The notes under the pieces were generated by a model. It ran no database searches, was not told the DNA's origin, and saw only the letters and a list, made by a program, of their open reading frames with translations. Shown in pieces: positions 1-8,615 of a DNA stretch of 64,000 nucleotides (its first letter is position 1; each line of letters opens with the position of its first letter). Source of the DNA: Klebsiella pneumoniae (lineage in GTDB: Bacteria > Myxococcota_A > UBA796 > SXON01); assembly GCA_945861635.1 (NCBI GenBank), contig CAMAWH010000001.1, forward strand, positions 165,048 to 229,047, given 5' to 3'. A program made the position numbers and the translations under genes.

Positions 1-1
1 C

Positions 2-1162
2 GAGGTCTGCGATGACGTCGATCAGGACTGCGATGGTGCGTCCGATGACGTCGATGCCGATCATGACGGGGCCAGCGACGCCGCATGCGGCGGAGACGAC
101 TGCGACGATCAGGACCCGCACCGCGGTCCTGATTCGATCGATTGGTGCGACGACGCCATCGACAACGATTGTGATGGCACCGTCGACAACCTCGATGAGG
201 ACGGCGATGGCGACCCGCCCTTCGAGTGCAGCGGCACCGATTGTGATGACCGCGATCCCCTCGTCAGCGGCGCCTTTGTCGAGACATGCGGAGATTGGCT
301 GGACAACAATTGCGACGGGGCCATCGACGACGTCGACGCGGACCACGATCTCGGCATCGACATCGCGTGCGGCGGTGACGACTGTGACGACGCCGACCCG
401 AACCGCCACGACGACGCGCCCGAGCTCTGCGACACCATCGACAGCGATTGCGACGGCGCGTTCGACGACGCCGACCATGACGGGGATGGCGCGGGCGGCG
501 ACGGGTGCGGCAGTCGCGACTGCAATGACAGCCTCCCCAACGTGCGCGCCGGGCGGAGCGAGGCGTGTGACGGACTCGACAACGATTGCGACGGTGCGGC
601 CGATGCCTGCGCGCAGTCCCTTCCGGGCGGCGTAGATTTCGCGCTGGGCGCCGATGACTGGAGCGTCGGCAACGGATGGGCGCACTCGGCCGACGCCATG
701 GCGTTCACCGGCACCGCCGATGGGGCGTACCATTACCTCGGGTATCCCAGCAAATTGCACGCCCCATACGTGGCTGAAGTCGATATCACCCAGCGCGCCG
801 CGGACCCCGGGGACATCCTGGCGCTGTTCGTCTCGGAAGACCTGGATCACGACGACGGCATCTTCCTCGCCTTCAAAGACGGCATGAACTTCCGGGTGGC
901 CCTTGGCGAGCGGGTCGCGGGCGTCGACAAGACACCGTCCGGCTGGATTTCCATCGGTAGCGGATTCTTTGCCGGCGCCGGCCCCAATCGTCTCCGGCTA
1001 TACCACTCCGGCGATACCGTGGAAGGCTTCGTGAACGGCGAGTCGGTGGGCGCGATGTACGCCGGCGACTATCCAAACGGGTATGTGACCATCATGGTCC
1101 TGGACGACTCGACCGGCGGGAGTGCCTCCGTGCTCGTCGATAACGTCTACGCCGACGAGTAG
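2..1162 (+). CDS. MopE-type metal-binding-repeat surface protein (5' partial)
   Basis: The reading frame is open from base 2, so the N-terminus lies outside the window; 386 residues are visible. Roughly the first 200 carry five or more degenerate copies of an Asp/Cys repeat of the form C-D-x-x-D-N-D-C-D-G, each separated by DADHDGxG-like loops. This is the MopE/PF11617-type putative metal-binding repeat common in secreted myxobacterial proteins. The last ~175 residues form a different, aromatic and Gly-rich domain ending in LVDNVYADE. It resembles the concanavalin-like jelly-roll modules of secreted proteins, but I cannot name the family. It is probably extracellular; function unknown. Confidence 0.8.
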   Translation, partial: EVCDDVDQDCDGASDDVDADHDGASDAACGGDDCDDQDPHRGPDSIDWCDDAIDNDCDGTVDNLDEDGDGDPPFECSGTDCDDRDPLVSGAFVETCGDWLDNNCDGAIDDVDADHDLGIDIACGGDDCDDADPNRHDDAPELCDTIDSDCDGAFDDADHDGDGAGGDGCGSRDCNDSLPNVRAGRSEACDGLDNDCDGAADACAQSLPGGVDFALGADDWSVGNGWAHSADAMAFTGTADGAYHYLGYPSKLHAPYVAEVDITQRAADPGDILALFVSEDLDHDDGIFLAFKDGMNFRVALGERVAGVDKTPSGWISIGSGFFAGAGPNRLRLYHSGDTVEGFVNGESVGAMYAGDYPNGYVTIMVLDDSTGGSASVLVDNVYADE

Positions 1163-1299
1163 CCGCGGCCAGCCTGTGCGTTAGATCCTCGACGCCGGGA
1201 CGTCCCAGGCAGCGCGCGGAGCGTCCCCCTTACAACTCCGCGCGTGATGGGAGGCCCGGCAACCTCACTCCATTCGCCGTCCGCGAATAACCAGCGGCA

Positions 1300-2796
1300 C
1301 TACTCGCCGCAGGTCGGCGTATTGTTCTCCTCACGCTTGGTTTCTTCGAGCGTCGGAGCGTAGCCCCACGTGTCCTTGGCGATGTTGTTGATCGTGAACG
1401 ACCCGTGGATCATCATCTTCGAGGACGTGGACACGCTGGCCCGGTAGAGTTGGAATTCACCCTCGATTGGTTTGTCGAGCTTGCCCGGCACGAGCTTCGC
1501 CAGTTTCACATCTCCCTTGAAGCGAACGTACGAGGGAGCGATTCCGACCCAACCGTTGAGGCCCTGGGGGCTGGCGGCGGCGTTGGTTTCGCCGATGCGC
1601 CAGCTATTGTCTTCGACCTGAATTGTGACGGGGACGTCCTTTTCAGAGACCTGCCCGAACCGAGCAAACTCGCTGTTGAACGGCTCGACGGGAGCGCCGC
1701 CGCTGGCACCGCCCTCCACCACGCGTTGACGAACGGTGTCGTAGAACTCCGCGTAACCGGCGTACTCATTGCAGTTGTTCAGGCAATCGAATTTGTCGAA
1801 CGTGTAATCGCCACCGAAGCCCTGCAGATGGCCGTACCCCGCGCTGCCGTCGAGGGTGCCGTCATCATTTTGCGCGACCCACAACGGAACGCCGTAGGGC
1901 GCATCGTTGGTGGCCGCGTGCACGTCGGCGTAGTCGGTAGGGAAGGTGGTCTGGTAGAATTCTTCATTCTCCATGCGGCCGAAGGCGACGCCGGCATCCC
2001 AGCTGTCGTCAAAATACCACGCGGCGGCCGCAAGATCGGACGGGTTCTGCTGCGACGCCCCGGTGTTGAGAAGCACGGTGGTCCAGCCGTCACTATCCGC
2101 TGAACTGGACCAGCCCTCAATCCAATCTCCATCGACATCTTCGAGCACGGTCTTTCCGTCCTCGTCTTCGGTGCAGACCTGAGGTTGAAACTTGGGATCG
2201 ATGACCCAGCCGAAGCGGAAATCCCCGAATTCGGTGTGGGTGTGCACCGTCATCTGCAGGTCGCCTTCGGAGGTCAGCACGACCTCTTCCCGGTAGGTAT
2301 CGCCATCGCCACTTTCCGCCTTTCCGGTCACGACGTAGTACGCATTGTCATCGAGCCAGTCAAAATAGATCGGGTCGATGGGCGTGCAGTCATCTTCCGT
2401 AAGCTCGCTACCATCGGGATCGTTCGCCGTGTCGTCGTCGAGTGCCTCCTCGCAACAGTTGACTTCATAATCGAAACCCTTCAGACGCGCGTCGCGATAT
2501 TGCGCGGGGGTGGACCCCTGGAGGTTTCGACAGTCCAGCTGCGTGGCGCCGAGCACTTTTGCGAACGCCTCTTCTTCCTTGACCTGCTGCTTGTAGCAAT
2601 CGTCATCGAAGACTTGAGAATCCGGCTTTTCTTTGTCGTAGTCCGCGTACTTGCAGACGCTCTTGTCCTGCACGGTGCGCAGGGTCAATACGTTCGGAGA
2701 CGTGGCCTCACCGAGATACACCGCGTACGACGCGTTGATCTCCGCATCGTGAGGATCACAGGCAAGCAAAAGGGTGAGCACGAACGGCATCGCCAT
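1300..2796 (-). CDS. Large hypothetical lipoprotein
   Basis: 498 residues. The ATG at 2796 follows GGAGA at about 5 bases and gives a short signal peptide MAMPFVLTLLLAC with a lipobox (LLLAC) and acylatable Cys; a second ATG is at 2790. The mature part is acidic, with several CC/Cys motifs (NCCEEAL, CLNNCNEYAGY) and DxDGDW segments. I recognise no family. It is the last gene of the minus-strand run that begins near 10210 and starts 45 bases after the epimerase stop. Expected on a periplasmic or outer-membrane leaflet. Confidence 0.75.
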   Translation of the reverse strand: MAMPFVLTLLLACDPHDAEINASYAVYLGEATSPNVLTLRTVQDKSVCKYADYDKEKPDSQVFDDDCYKQQVKEEEAFAKVLGATQLDCRNLQGSTPAQYRDARLKGFDYEVNCCEEALDDDTANDPDGSELTEDDCTPIDPIYFDWLDDNAYYVVTGKAESGDGDTYREEVVLTSEGDLQMTVHTHTEFGDFRFGWVIDPKFQPQVCTEDEDGKTVLEDVDGDWIEGWSSSADSDGWTTVLLNTGASQQNPSDLAAAAWYFDDSWDAGVAFGRMENEEFYQTTFPTDYADVHAATNDAPYGVPLWVAQNDDGTLDGSAGYGHLQGFGGDYTFDKFDCLNNCNEYAGYAEFYDTVRQRVVEGGASGGAPVEPFNSEFARFGQVSEKDVPVTIQVEDNSWRIGETNAAASPQGLNGWVGIAPSYVRFKGDVKLAKLVPGKLDKPIEGEFQLYRASVSTSSKMMIHGSFTINNIAKDTWGYAPTLEETKREENNTPTCGE

Positions 2797-2840
2797 GGGG
2801 ATCTCCGACCGGGCCATATAGGCCGGGTCCGGGCACCCCG

Positions 2841-3800
2841 TCAAGCGCCAGGAAGGAAGGCGTCGAGACCCCGCTCAAAGTCGGCGTATCGCCACACGAA
2901 ACCAAGCTCCCGCTCCAGTCGCAGGGTCTTCAGGCGGGCCGACGCGGTGGCGAGGCGTAGCGCATCCGCGGTGAACCTTGGTTTTTTGTTGATTCGCGTC
3001 GCGAGGTGCTCATTGGCGGCGGCGAGGCGGAACTGGATCGCGCTGGGAATCCACGTGGACCAGAACCGGACGGGCTTCCCTCCCACACGCCGATGGACCG
3101 CGGCGTAGAAATCTCGGAAAAGCGGACAGGCTGGCGCGGCAACGTTGTAGATCTCCCCATCCGCGCCGCGATCGGCGATGGCGAGCAGCGCGTCCACAGC
3201 ATCCTCGAGATGAACGATCGGAACGTAGTTCTTCCCCTCTCCCGGCAACCACGCCCTCCCGGCTGCGATCGACTCCGCCATCGTGAACCGGCAGCCCGGC
3301 CCATACACCGCGGCGATGCGCGCGACACGCCCACGGATTCCGTTTCCGAGGACCAGCGATTCTGCGGCCACCTTGCTCCGGCCGTAGTCTGTTGCGGGGG
3401 ATGGTGGATAGTCCTCGGGAATCCAGAGGCCGCTGCGGTCCCCGTAGACCGCGCAGGACGATGCGAGGACGACAACGGGTGGGGTTCCGCCTGCGCGCCG
3501 GACGGCGGCGAGGAGGTGCTCCGTTCCACCACGATTCAGGCGGTCCGCGGACCACGCCCCTGCACCGCGCAGGCCGCCCGCCAGGTGAAAGACAACCGAT
3601 GCGCCCGCAACACCGGCCGTGAGCGCATCATCGGCCTCCACATCCCCCCGAACGACGCCGGCACCAGCCTCCTGCAGCGCCGCCGCCTGCTTTTCCCCCC
3701 GGGCAAGCACCGTGACCGCATCCCCGCGCGCCACGAGCGCGCGGACCAACGGGAGGCCGATCTGCCCGCTTGCACCGGTCACAAAAACACGATTCTCCAC
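2841..3800 (-). CDS. NAD-dependent epimerase/dehydratase (extended SDR)
   Basis: 319 residues from GTG at 3800, preceded by AAGGGGG with 4-5 bases spacing; upstream in-frame Met codons would run into the previous gene. The N-terminus has the Rossmann motif VTGASGQIGLP, and the catalytic pair is seen in DYGRSKVAAES (Tyr-x3-Lys). A conserved VHLEDAVDAL segment follows, typical of extended SDRs acting on nucleotide sugars or 3-beta-hydroxysteroid-like substrates. The substrate cannot be fixed. It is the only evidently cytoplasmic enzyme in an operon of exported proteins and starts 20 bases after the FG-GAP lipoprotein gene. Confidence 0.82.
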   Translation of the reverse strand: MENRVFVTGASGQIGLPLVRALVARGDAVTVLARGEKQAAALQEAGAGVVRGDVEADDALTAGVAGASVVFHLAGGLRGAGAWSADRLNRGGTEHLLAAVRRAGGTPPVVVLASSCAVYGDRSGLWIPEDYPPSPATDYGRSKVAAESLVLGNGIRGRVARIAAVYGPGCRFTMAESIAAGRAWLPGEGKNYVPIVHLEDAVDALLAIADRGADGEIYNVAAPACPLFRDFYAAVHRRVGGKPVRFWSTWIPSAIQFRLAAANEHLATRINKKPRFTADALRLATASARLKTLRLERELGFVWRYADFERGLDAFLPGA

Positions 3801-3820
3801 GGTACCCCCTTCGCGGACGA

Positions 3821-6178
3821 CTACAGGTCCGCCGACTCGGCGTAAAGCAGGAGGCCATCCCACGTCACCTCGTCCGTCGTATCGTCGTCCTGACCGACGA
3901 AGAACGCATCGGGAACGCCGTTTCCATCCAAATCGCCGAACGCCGGGACGTCGGCCACCGGTCGGAAAAGGTAACGCGCGATCGGCGGGGAGAGCACGCC
4001 GCCGAGCCCTCGGCGAACCGACACGACTCCGCCGAGTCCCACAACCAGGTCGTCAACTCCGTCACCATCGGCATCCCCCGCCCAGATTGCGCCGGCACTT
4101 GCGACAGGCGTCGATACCCCAGCGAGCGTGACGCTGACTCCACCGCCGTTGGCCTCGATCAGGTCATCGAGCCCGTCGTCATCGAAGTCGCCGACGGCGA
4201 GCGAGCAATCGTCCGCGCACGTGGCGAGCGTCGCAACGCCATCCCCATCGTCATCGATTGCCGCGATATCGCCGACGGACCCGCCGAGCGCGTCGGTGCC
4301 CACGATGGCCACGCCGTCGATCCATTCCGCGCCGCCGTCCTCGTCCACGACGACGGCTGCACCGTCGGCAAACGTACCGCATGCGACGTGGGTTCCGCCG
4401 ACGTCCACGGCGCCGACGCCATGGAGGCCAGCAACGTCATCGAGGGCGTACACGTAGAGCCGAATCACTCCGGCCGTCGCAACCAGGGCATACACGTCGT
4501 GATCGCAGATCGCGAGATCCAGCGGGTTTCCGTCCGCAGCCACAACCTGACGGCCCGGCGAGCGGAGCGTTTCATTGGCAGCGTCCGTTTCAGGGTCGCC
4601 GTAGTAGGCGACAAGATTAAGCGCAGCGTCATCCTGCGTATACAGCACGGAGTCGACGATGCCATCTCCTGTGAAATCACCGAACCAAGGGGTTCCGACC
4701 ATGCCGAGATTGTAGGATACGCCGCCGGCGGACCGCACCTTCCAGGGCACCGTTTCATCGTTGTTCGTCTCGGGATCATCCTCCACAATCTCGCCCATGT
4801 ATACCCGGACCCGGCCGCCGCCGAGGACGACGTCCGAAACACCGTCTTCCGTCACGTCACCGGCGGCCAGCCCCATAAGCTCCGGAAACCCGTCCGCTGC
4901 GGTAATGGAAAACGTCGCCACTTCGGACGACCAATCCGCGCGAAGAACGCGGCCGGGTTCCGAGAGTATTGCCTCCATCACGCCATCACCGGTGAGATCG
5001 GCGATGGCGATGGACAACGTGGCCGGCTTCGGCTCCAGCGTGGGGTAGAGGTTGTACTGGGTCGGGCTGGGCGAACCCGCCGTGACGACGACCGCCTGCC
5101 ATCCCGAGCCGTCGGAAAGCGGCCCCGTCGCGATGACGTCCACGGAACCGTCGTCCGTGAGGTCCGTTGACGGGAGAAATCGACCGCCGACATCGAATCC
5201 GAGCGAATATTCCGACGTGGACGCCGACAACCATTCGCCTCCGATCAGCGCCCAACGGGGCAGATGGCCGTTCTCGGTCAACAGCGTGATCTCTGCAGAA
5301 CCATCTCCGTCGTAATCCTGGCCGCTGGCCGCAAAAACCTGCTCGTCCACAGCGAGCCCCAGCGTCTGCTCAAACCCCCACACGCCGTCCCCGATGACCG
5401 GTGCGATGTTCGATGTTCCACCGTCACTCTCCGTGATGAGGATGTCGATTTTCGCGTCTCCATCGAGGTCCGTGGCGGTGCCGTAGATGAAACTGCCCGC
5501 CTTCGGCGTCCAGCCGGCTCCCCAAACCAGACCGCCGTCGGCGCGCCCGCGAAGGACGACAAAGTGCCCCTCCGACCAGACCAGCAGGTCGATCACGCCG
5601 TCTCCGTCCATGTTCGCGGCTTCAACCCCTTTCACGGGTTGCGGAAGGTCGAGCACGTGCACACACAGCGCGGTGCCGACGCGGCACCACCGAACTTCTC
5701 CCCCGCTTACCGTGACGATTCCCCCACCGGCCAGCGCGACCAACTCCGCGTCGGCCTCCGGATCGATCGCCGGAAAACCGAACTCACCCACCTCTCCCGC
5801 CACGGAAAAAGCCGTGCCAGCAGCGGTTTCCGTACCTAGCGTACCGGCCACCGACCACGCGCCGACCGTTCCCGCTTCGACGCGGGCCGTGGCCCAGCCG
5901 AGCGCATCCGGAACGACCGCGCCCTCTCCCAGCGTCGCATCGGAAGCCAGCACGATCGAGTCACTCGGCACGACGGCGCTCAACCCGTTCACCCCGTAGA
6001 TCGGCAGGTCAACCGCGCCAACCCCCACATTCGACCCGAGGAACAACCCGGACACATCCGCCGACACCACGTCCAGAAGTGACTTCACCTCCGGCTCCGG
6101 TTGGCAGCCGTTGCACCCGGAAAGAGCAACGAGAATCACGGACGGAAGCCCAGCGAAAATACCGGTTCGGGCGTGCAT
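3821..6178 (-). CDS. FG-GAP/VCBS-repeat lipoprotein
   Basis: 785 residues. The signal peptide ends in a lipobox (LVALSGC, then NGC). The body carries about ten FG-GAP/VCBS-type repeats with calcium-loop signatures such as DLDGDAKIDIL, DYDGDGSAEI, DDDGDGVATL and DADGDGVDDL, predicting an integrin-like beta-propeller. Between residues ~95 and 130 a short segment (LGTETAAGTAFSVAG) resembles an Ig-like linker. It starts 9 bases after the preceding gene's stop, so the two are co-transcribed. Probably surface-displayed adhesion or scaffold protein; no catalytic motif seen. Confidence 0.8.
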   Translation of the reverse strand: MHARTGIFAGLPSVILVALSGCNGCQPEPEVKSLLDVVSADVSGLFLGSNVGVGAVDLPIYGVNGLSAVVPSDSIVLASDATLGEGAVVPDALGWATARVEAGTVGAWSVAGTLGTETAAGTAFSVAGEVGEFGFPAIDPEADAELVALAGGGIVTVSGGEVRWCRVGTALCVHVLDLPQPVKGVEAANMDGDGVIDLLVWSEGHFVVLRGRADGGLVWGAGWTPKAGSFIYGTATDLDGDAKIDILITESDGGTSNIAPVIGDGVWGFEQTLGLAVDEQVFAASGQDYDGDGSAEITLLTENGHLPRWALIGGEWLSASTSEYSLGFDVGGRFLPSTDLTDDGSVDVIATGPLSDGSGWQAVVVTAGSPSPTQYNLYPTLEPKPATLSIAIADLTGDGVMEAILSEPGRVLRADWSSEVATFSITAADGFPELMGLAAGDVTEDGVSDVVLGGGRVRVYMGEIVEDDPETNNDETVPWKVRSAGGVSYNLGMVGTPWFGDFTGDGIVDSVLYTQDDAALNLVAYYGDPETDAANETLRSPGRQVVAADGNPLDLAICDHDVYALVATAGVIRLYVYALDDVAGLHGVGAVDVGGTHVACGTFADGAAVVVDEDGGAEWIDGVAIVGTDALGGSVGDIAAIDDDGDGVATLATCADDCSLAVGDFDDDGLDDLIEANGGGVSVTLAGVSTPVASAGAIWAGDADGDGVDDLVVGLGGVVSVRRGLGGVLSPPIARYLFRPVADVPAFGDLDGNGVPDAFFVGQDDDTTDEVTWDGLLLYAESADL

Positions 6179-6186
6179 GCGGACCC

Positions 6187-7098
6187 CTAGTAGAAGCTCA
6201 CCCGCCCAACCTCATAGCCGTTGGGCGGGCGGTAAACGACGTTGGATACCCCGAACTCGTTGAGGCGAACGACGCCGATCGTCGGCGAGAACATCAGCCA
6301 CGTCGAATCTCCCGGATCCCACGCGCAATCCGTTACATCCGTCAAACCGAGGTCTGAAACGGCGAGCGGCGACTCGTCTCCGGCTTTCAGGCGAGCCACC
6401 CCGAATATGGCGCCAAATGCCGAGCACGTGTGCGCCACGCCGCCGGGGCCGACGAACACGTTTGCCCGGCCGGGTGCGTAGTCAAAATCCACCACCTGTT
6501 CGGTCAGGCCGCTTTGCCAAGTGTACACGTCGGGCGAGCCTTCCTGAAGGTCAACGGCGTAGCCGACCTCCGGGGAGCCGCCGATGTACGCGAGATTTGA
6601 AACCTGCCCAGGGTCAAGCAGGCTGTACACGTGGCCGCCGGCGGGATCAACGGAGTAGACATCGGTGCCGACGGCAACGAGGACGTTGTTCTGAACGACG
6701 TCCACGTCACGCGCAACGTCCGCAAGCGAATCGGCGAGCACCGAAGAAGAACCATCCTCCTGCAGCAGGATGACGTCGTACCCGCTGACCAAAACGGCAA
6801 CACCCGTGCGCGGATCGTATTCAAGCGCGCCACGATAGGCCCCGAAATCCACCCATTCCGCCACGAGATTCGTGCCGCTCGGTTCGTACAGACGCACGTG
6901 GCCTTCTCCCGGAGCAAGGAGCGAAACCGCCCACCCCCGAGCGGAGCCGACGGGCGTACCCGAATCGCCCCCGGTGTCCGCGTCGGCGTCCGTGTCCGCG
7001 TCCGCATCACCGCCGGACGCACACGGCATGTCCGCGGTGCATTGAACCGTAACGGACTCAAAAAGATGGCAACCAGGCGCGAGCAAAACGAAGATCAC
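6187..7098 (-). CDS. Propeller-like lipoprotein with Asp/Ala linker
   Basis: 303 residues. GTG at 7098 overlaps the TGA of the upstream protease gene (GTGA), which fixes the start. The signal peptide is VIFVLLAPGC, followed by a low-complexity DADADTDADADTGGD linker. The rest has repeated Gly-hydrophobic-Asp blades (GGHVYSLLDPGQVSNLAYIGG, VGPGGVAHTCSAFG) like a six- or seven-bladed propeller of the YncE/NHL type. It lies in the secreted-protein operon between the S8 protease and the FG-GAP lipoprotein. Function unknown; a binding role is inferred from the fold impression only. Confidence 0.72.
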   Translation of the reverse strand: MIFVLLAPGCHLFESVTVQCTADMPCASGGDADADTDADADTGGDSGTPVGSARGWAVSLLAPGEGHVRLYEPSGTNLVAEWVDFGAYRGALEYDPRTGVAVLVSGYDVILLQEDGSSSVLADSLADVARDVDVVQNNVLVAVGTDVYSVDPAGGHVYSLLDPGQVSNLAYIGGSPEVGYAVDLQEGSPDVYTWQSGLTEQVVDFDYAPGRANVFVGPGGVAHTCSAFGAIFGVARLKAGDESPLAVSDLGLTDVTDCAWDPGDSTWLMFSPTIGVVRLNEFGVSNVVYRPPNGYEVGRVSFY

Positions 7099-8615
7099 GG
7101 ACCGCCTCTCCGACGATGGCGCCCCCACCATAGCAGGCACGGGGCCAGCGTGGCACCCCCACCCGTGCCGCAGGGGCCGCCCGGCGGCTCCGCGTCGGGA
7201 TCGGGGAGGCGCGCACGGCCGGCGCCGAGCGCGCCATCCGCCGCCTCCCACGTGGCGCCGTCGCCAATCGCGGTCGCCATCAGGCGCTCCGCAGCCGCGT
7301 CCGGCGTCAGACGGGCCTCCGCGCCCATCAGCACCGCAAGCGCGCCAGCCACCGCCGGCGTCGCGGCCGACGTGCCGTAGAAACCCCGCATCCCGTACAC
7401 CGTCGTGGAAATACCGTCCGGTCCTGCGATATCCGGCTTTGGTACCCCCGCCCGCGTCGGGCCGAGGGAAGAGAAGGACTCCGCCTCATTCGTTGCGTAG
7501 TCTCCGGCTCGCACTGCCCCTACGGTGAAGGCGCCTTCGTAGCTTGCGGGGTCCGCGAGCGATCCCGACGTTGCGCCGTACACCGTGCCGCCACGACCGT
7601 AGATGCCGACGCGCACGTTACGATCGCCGGACTTACGAAGAATCCGAAGGTAGTACCATCCCTTTTCCGCGCAATGCACCGACACACGCTCCACGGGGGC
7701 GCACGATTTCCCGTCAGCGTCCTGTTTGCCTTCGCTGCGGCCAACAATCGTTCCTTCGTCATCGAACGCGAGGATGTCGAGGTCCGTATCGCCACAGTTG
7801 GAAAATTGATCCCAGCTGACCGTGACGCCGTGGACGCCGGACGAGTAGTAGACCGGAAGATATTCCCCTCCCCACGGAAATTCCATCCGGTCATCCGCGT
7901 CAGAATCCACGAAATCGCCAGCCCAGTGCTCCGTCGCGTAGTTTCCCGCGCTGTTGACGAGCAAGACGCCGCCGTCGTTCATGCGTCCAGCCGCCGCGTT
8001 GAGCGGGCCCGTTCCGTCGTGGAATGAATTGTCGAAGAACGACATCGACATGCTGACGACATCGATGTCATTTCGCACGGCCCATGCCGATGCGTTCTCG
8101 AACGTCGTCGTGCCATTCACCCGGACAAGGTGCAGATCGGCGTCCGGGGCGATGTCGTGAATCACCTGCGCGCAGGCCACCCCGTGCGCCCCCTCCTCAA
8201 ACGAAAATCTGGGTCGAATCGTGTCCATCGGCACATCGCACGAGCGGTGGGCCTCGCAATCGTGCGTCGTGACATCTCCCAGTTCGGCGGTTTGTACGGC
8301 TGCGTTGAACCACTGTACGTCAAACACCGCGACCTTGACGCCCGCCCCCCCCTCTCCGCGCGCGTGCCAAGGCTCAACTGCCATCGCCTCGATGGCCTCC
8401 TCCGCATCGTAATTATCCAGGGCGGGCGCCGTCTCAATGACGTATGGTACGTCCTCCGACGGGCGACCGATCACGACGCTGGCGTACGCGCTCGTCGCGA
8501 TTGCGTCCGGCTGATCGGGCAGAAGGACGCGGTATCGATCCCATGCACCATCTTCAGGAAAATCCGCGGCGAACGCTAACGTTCCGATGAATGCCGCGGA
8601 GACGGCGAAGATCAT
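7095..8615 (-). CDS. Secreted subtilisin-like (S8) serine protease
   Basis: 506 residues from ATG 8615, which overlaps the upstream stop as ATGA. The signal peptide is MIFAVSAAFIGTLAFA. The catalytic triad is visible: Asp99 in VAVFDVQW, His144 in EGAHGVACAQ and Ser416 in GTSAATPAVAG, with the oxyanion Asn225 in NSAGN. A ~130-residue insert between Asn225 and Ser416 contains a DTDLDILAFD jelly-roll-like stretch (pre-peptidase-type). The C-terminus is Gly-rich, then Cys, short hydrophobic, then HRRRGG, perhaps a degenerate MYXO-CTERM-like sorting tail. Substrate unknown; neighbouring lipoproteins are candidate targets or partners. Confidence 0.88.
   Translation of the reverse strand: MIFAVSAAFIGTLAFAADFPEDGAWDRYRVLLPDQPDAIATSAYASVVIGRPSEDVPYVIETAPALDNYDAEEAIEAMAVEPWHARGEGGAGVKVAVFDVQWFNAAVQTAELGDVTTHDCEAHRSCDVPMDTIRPRFSFEEGAHGVACAQVIHDIAPDADLHLVRVNGTTTFENASAWAVRNDIDVVSMSMSFFDNSFHDGTGPLNAAAGRMNDGGVLLVNSAGNYATEHWAGDFVDSDADDRMEFPWGGEYLPVYYSSGVHGVTVSWDQFSNCGDTDLDILAFDDEGTIVGRSEGKQDADGKSCAPVERVSVHCAEKGWYYLRILRKSGDRNVRVGIYGRGGTVYGATSGSLADPASYEGAFTVGAVRAGDYATNEAESFSSLGPTRAGVPKPDIAGPDGISTTVYGMRGFYGTSAATPAVAGALAVLMGAEARLTPDAAAERLMATAIGDGATWEAADGALGAGRARLPDPDAEPPGGPCGTGGGATLAPCLLWWGRHRRRGGP

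Noticed and set aside
2..600. CRISPR-like or tandem DNA repeat at the window start
   Set aside because: The periodicity is protein-level (CxxxDNDCDG) with divergent DNA, not identical repeats with spacers.
3770..5170. Long open frame of 466 codons opposite the FG-GAP lipoprotein
   Set aside because: It lies antisense within a clearly coding gene with repeats and a lipobox. High GC codon bias opens the opposite strand. The translation shows no domain.
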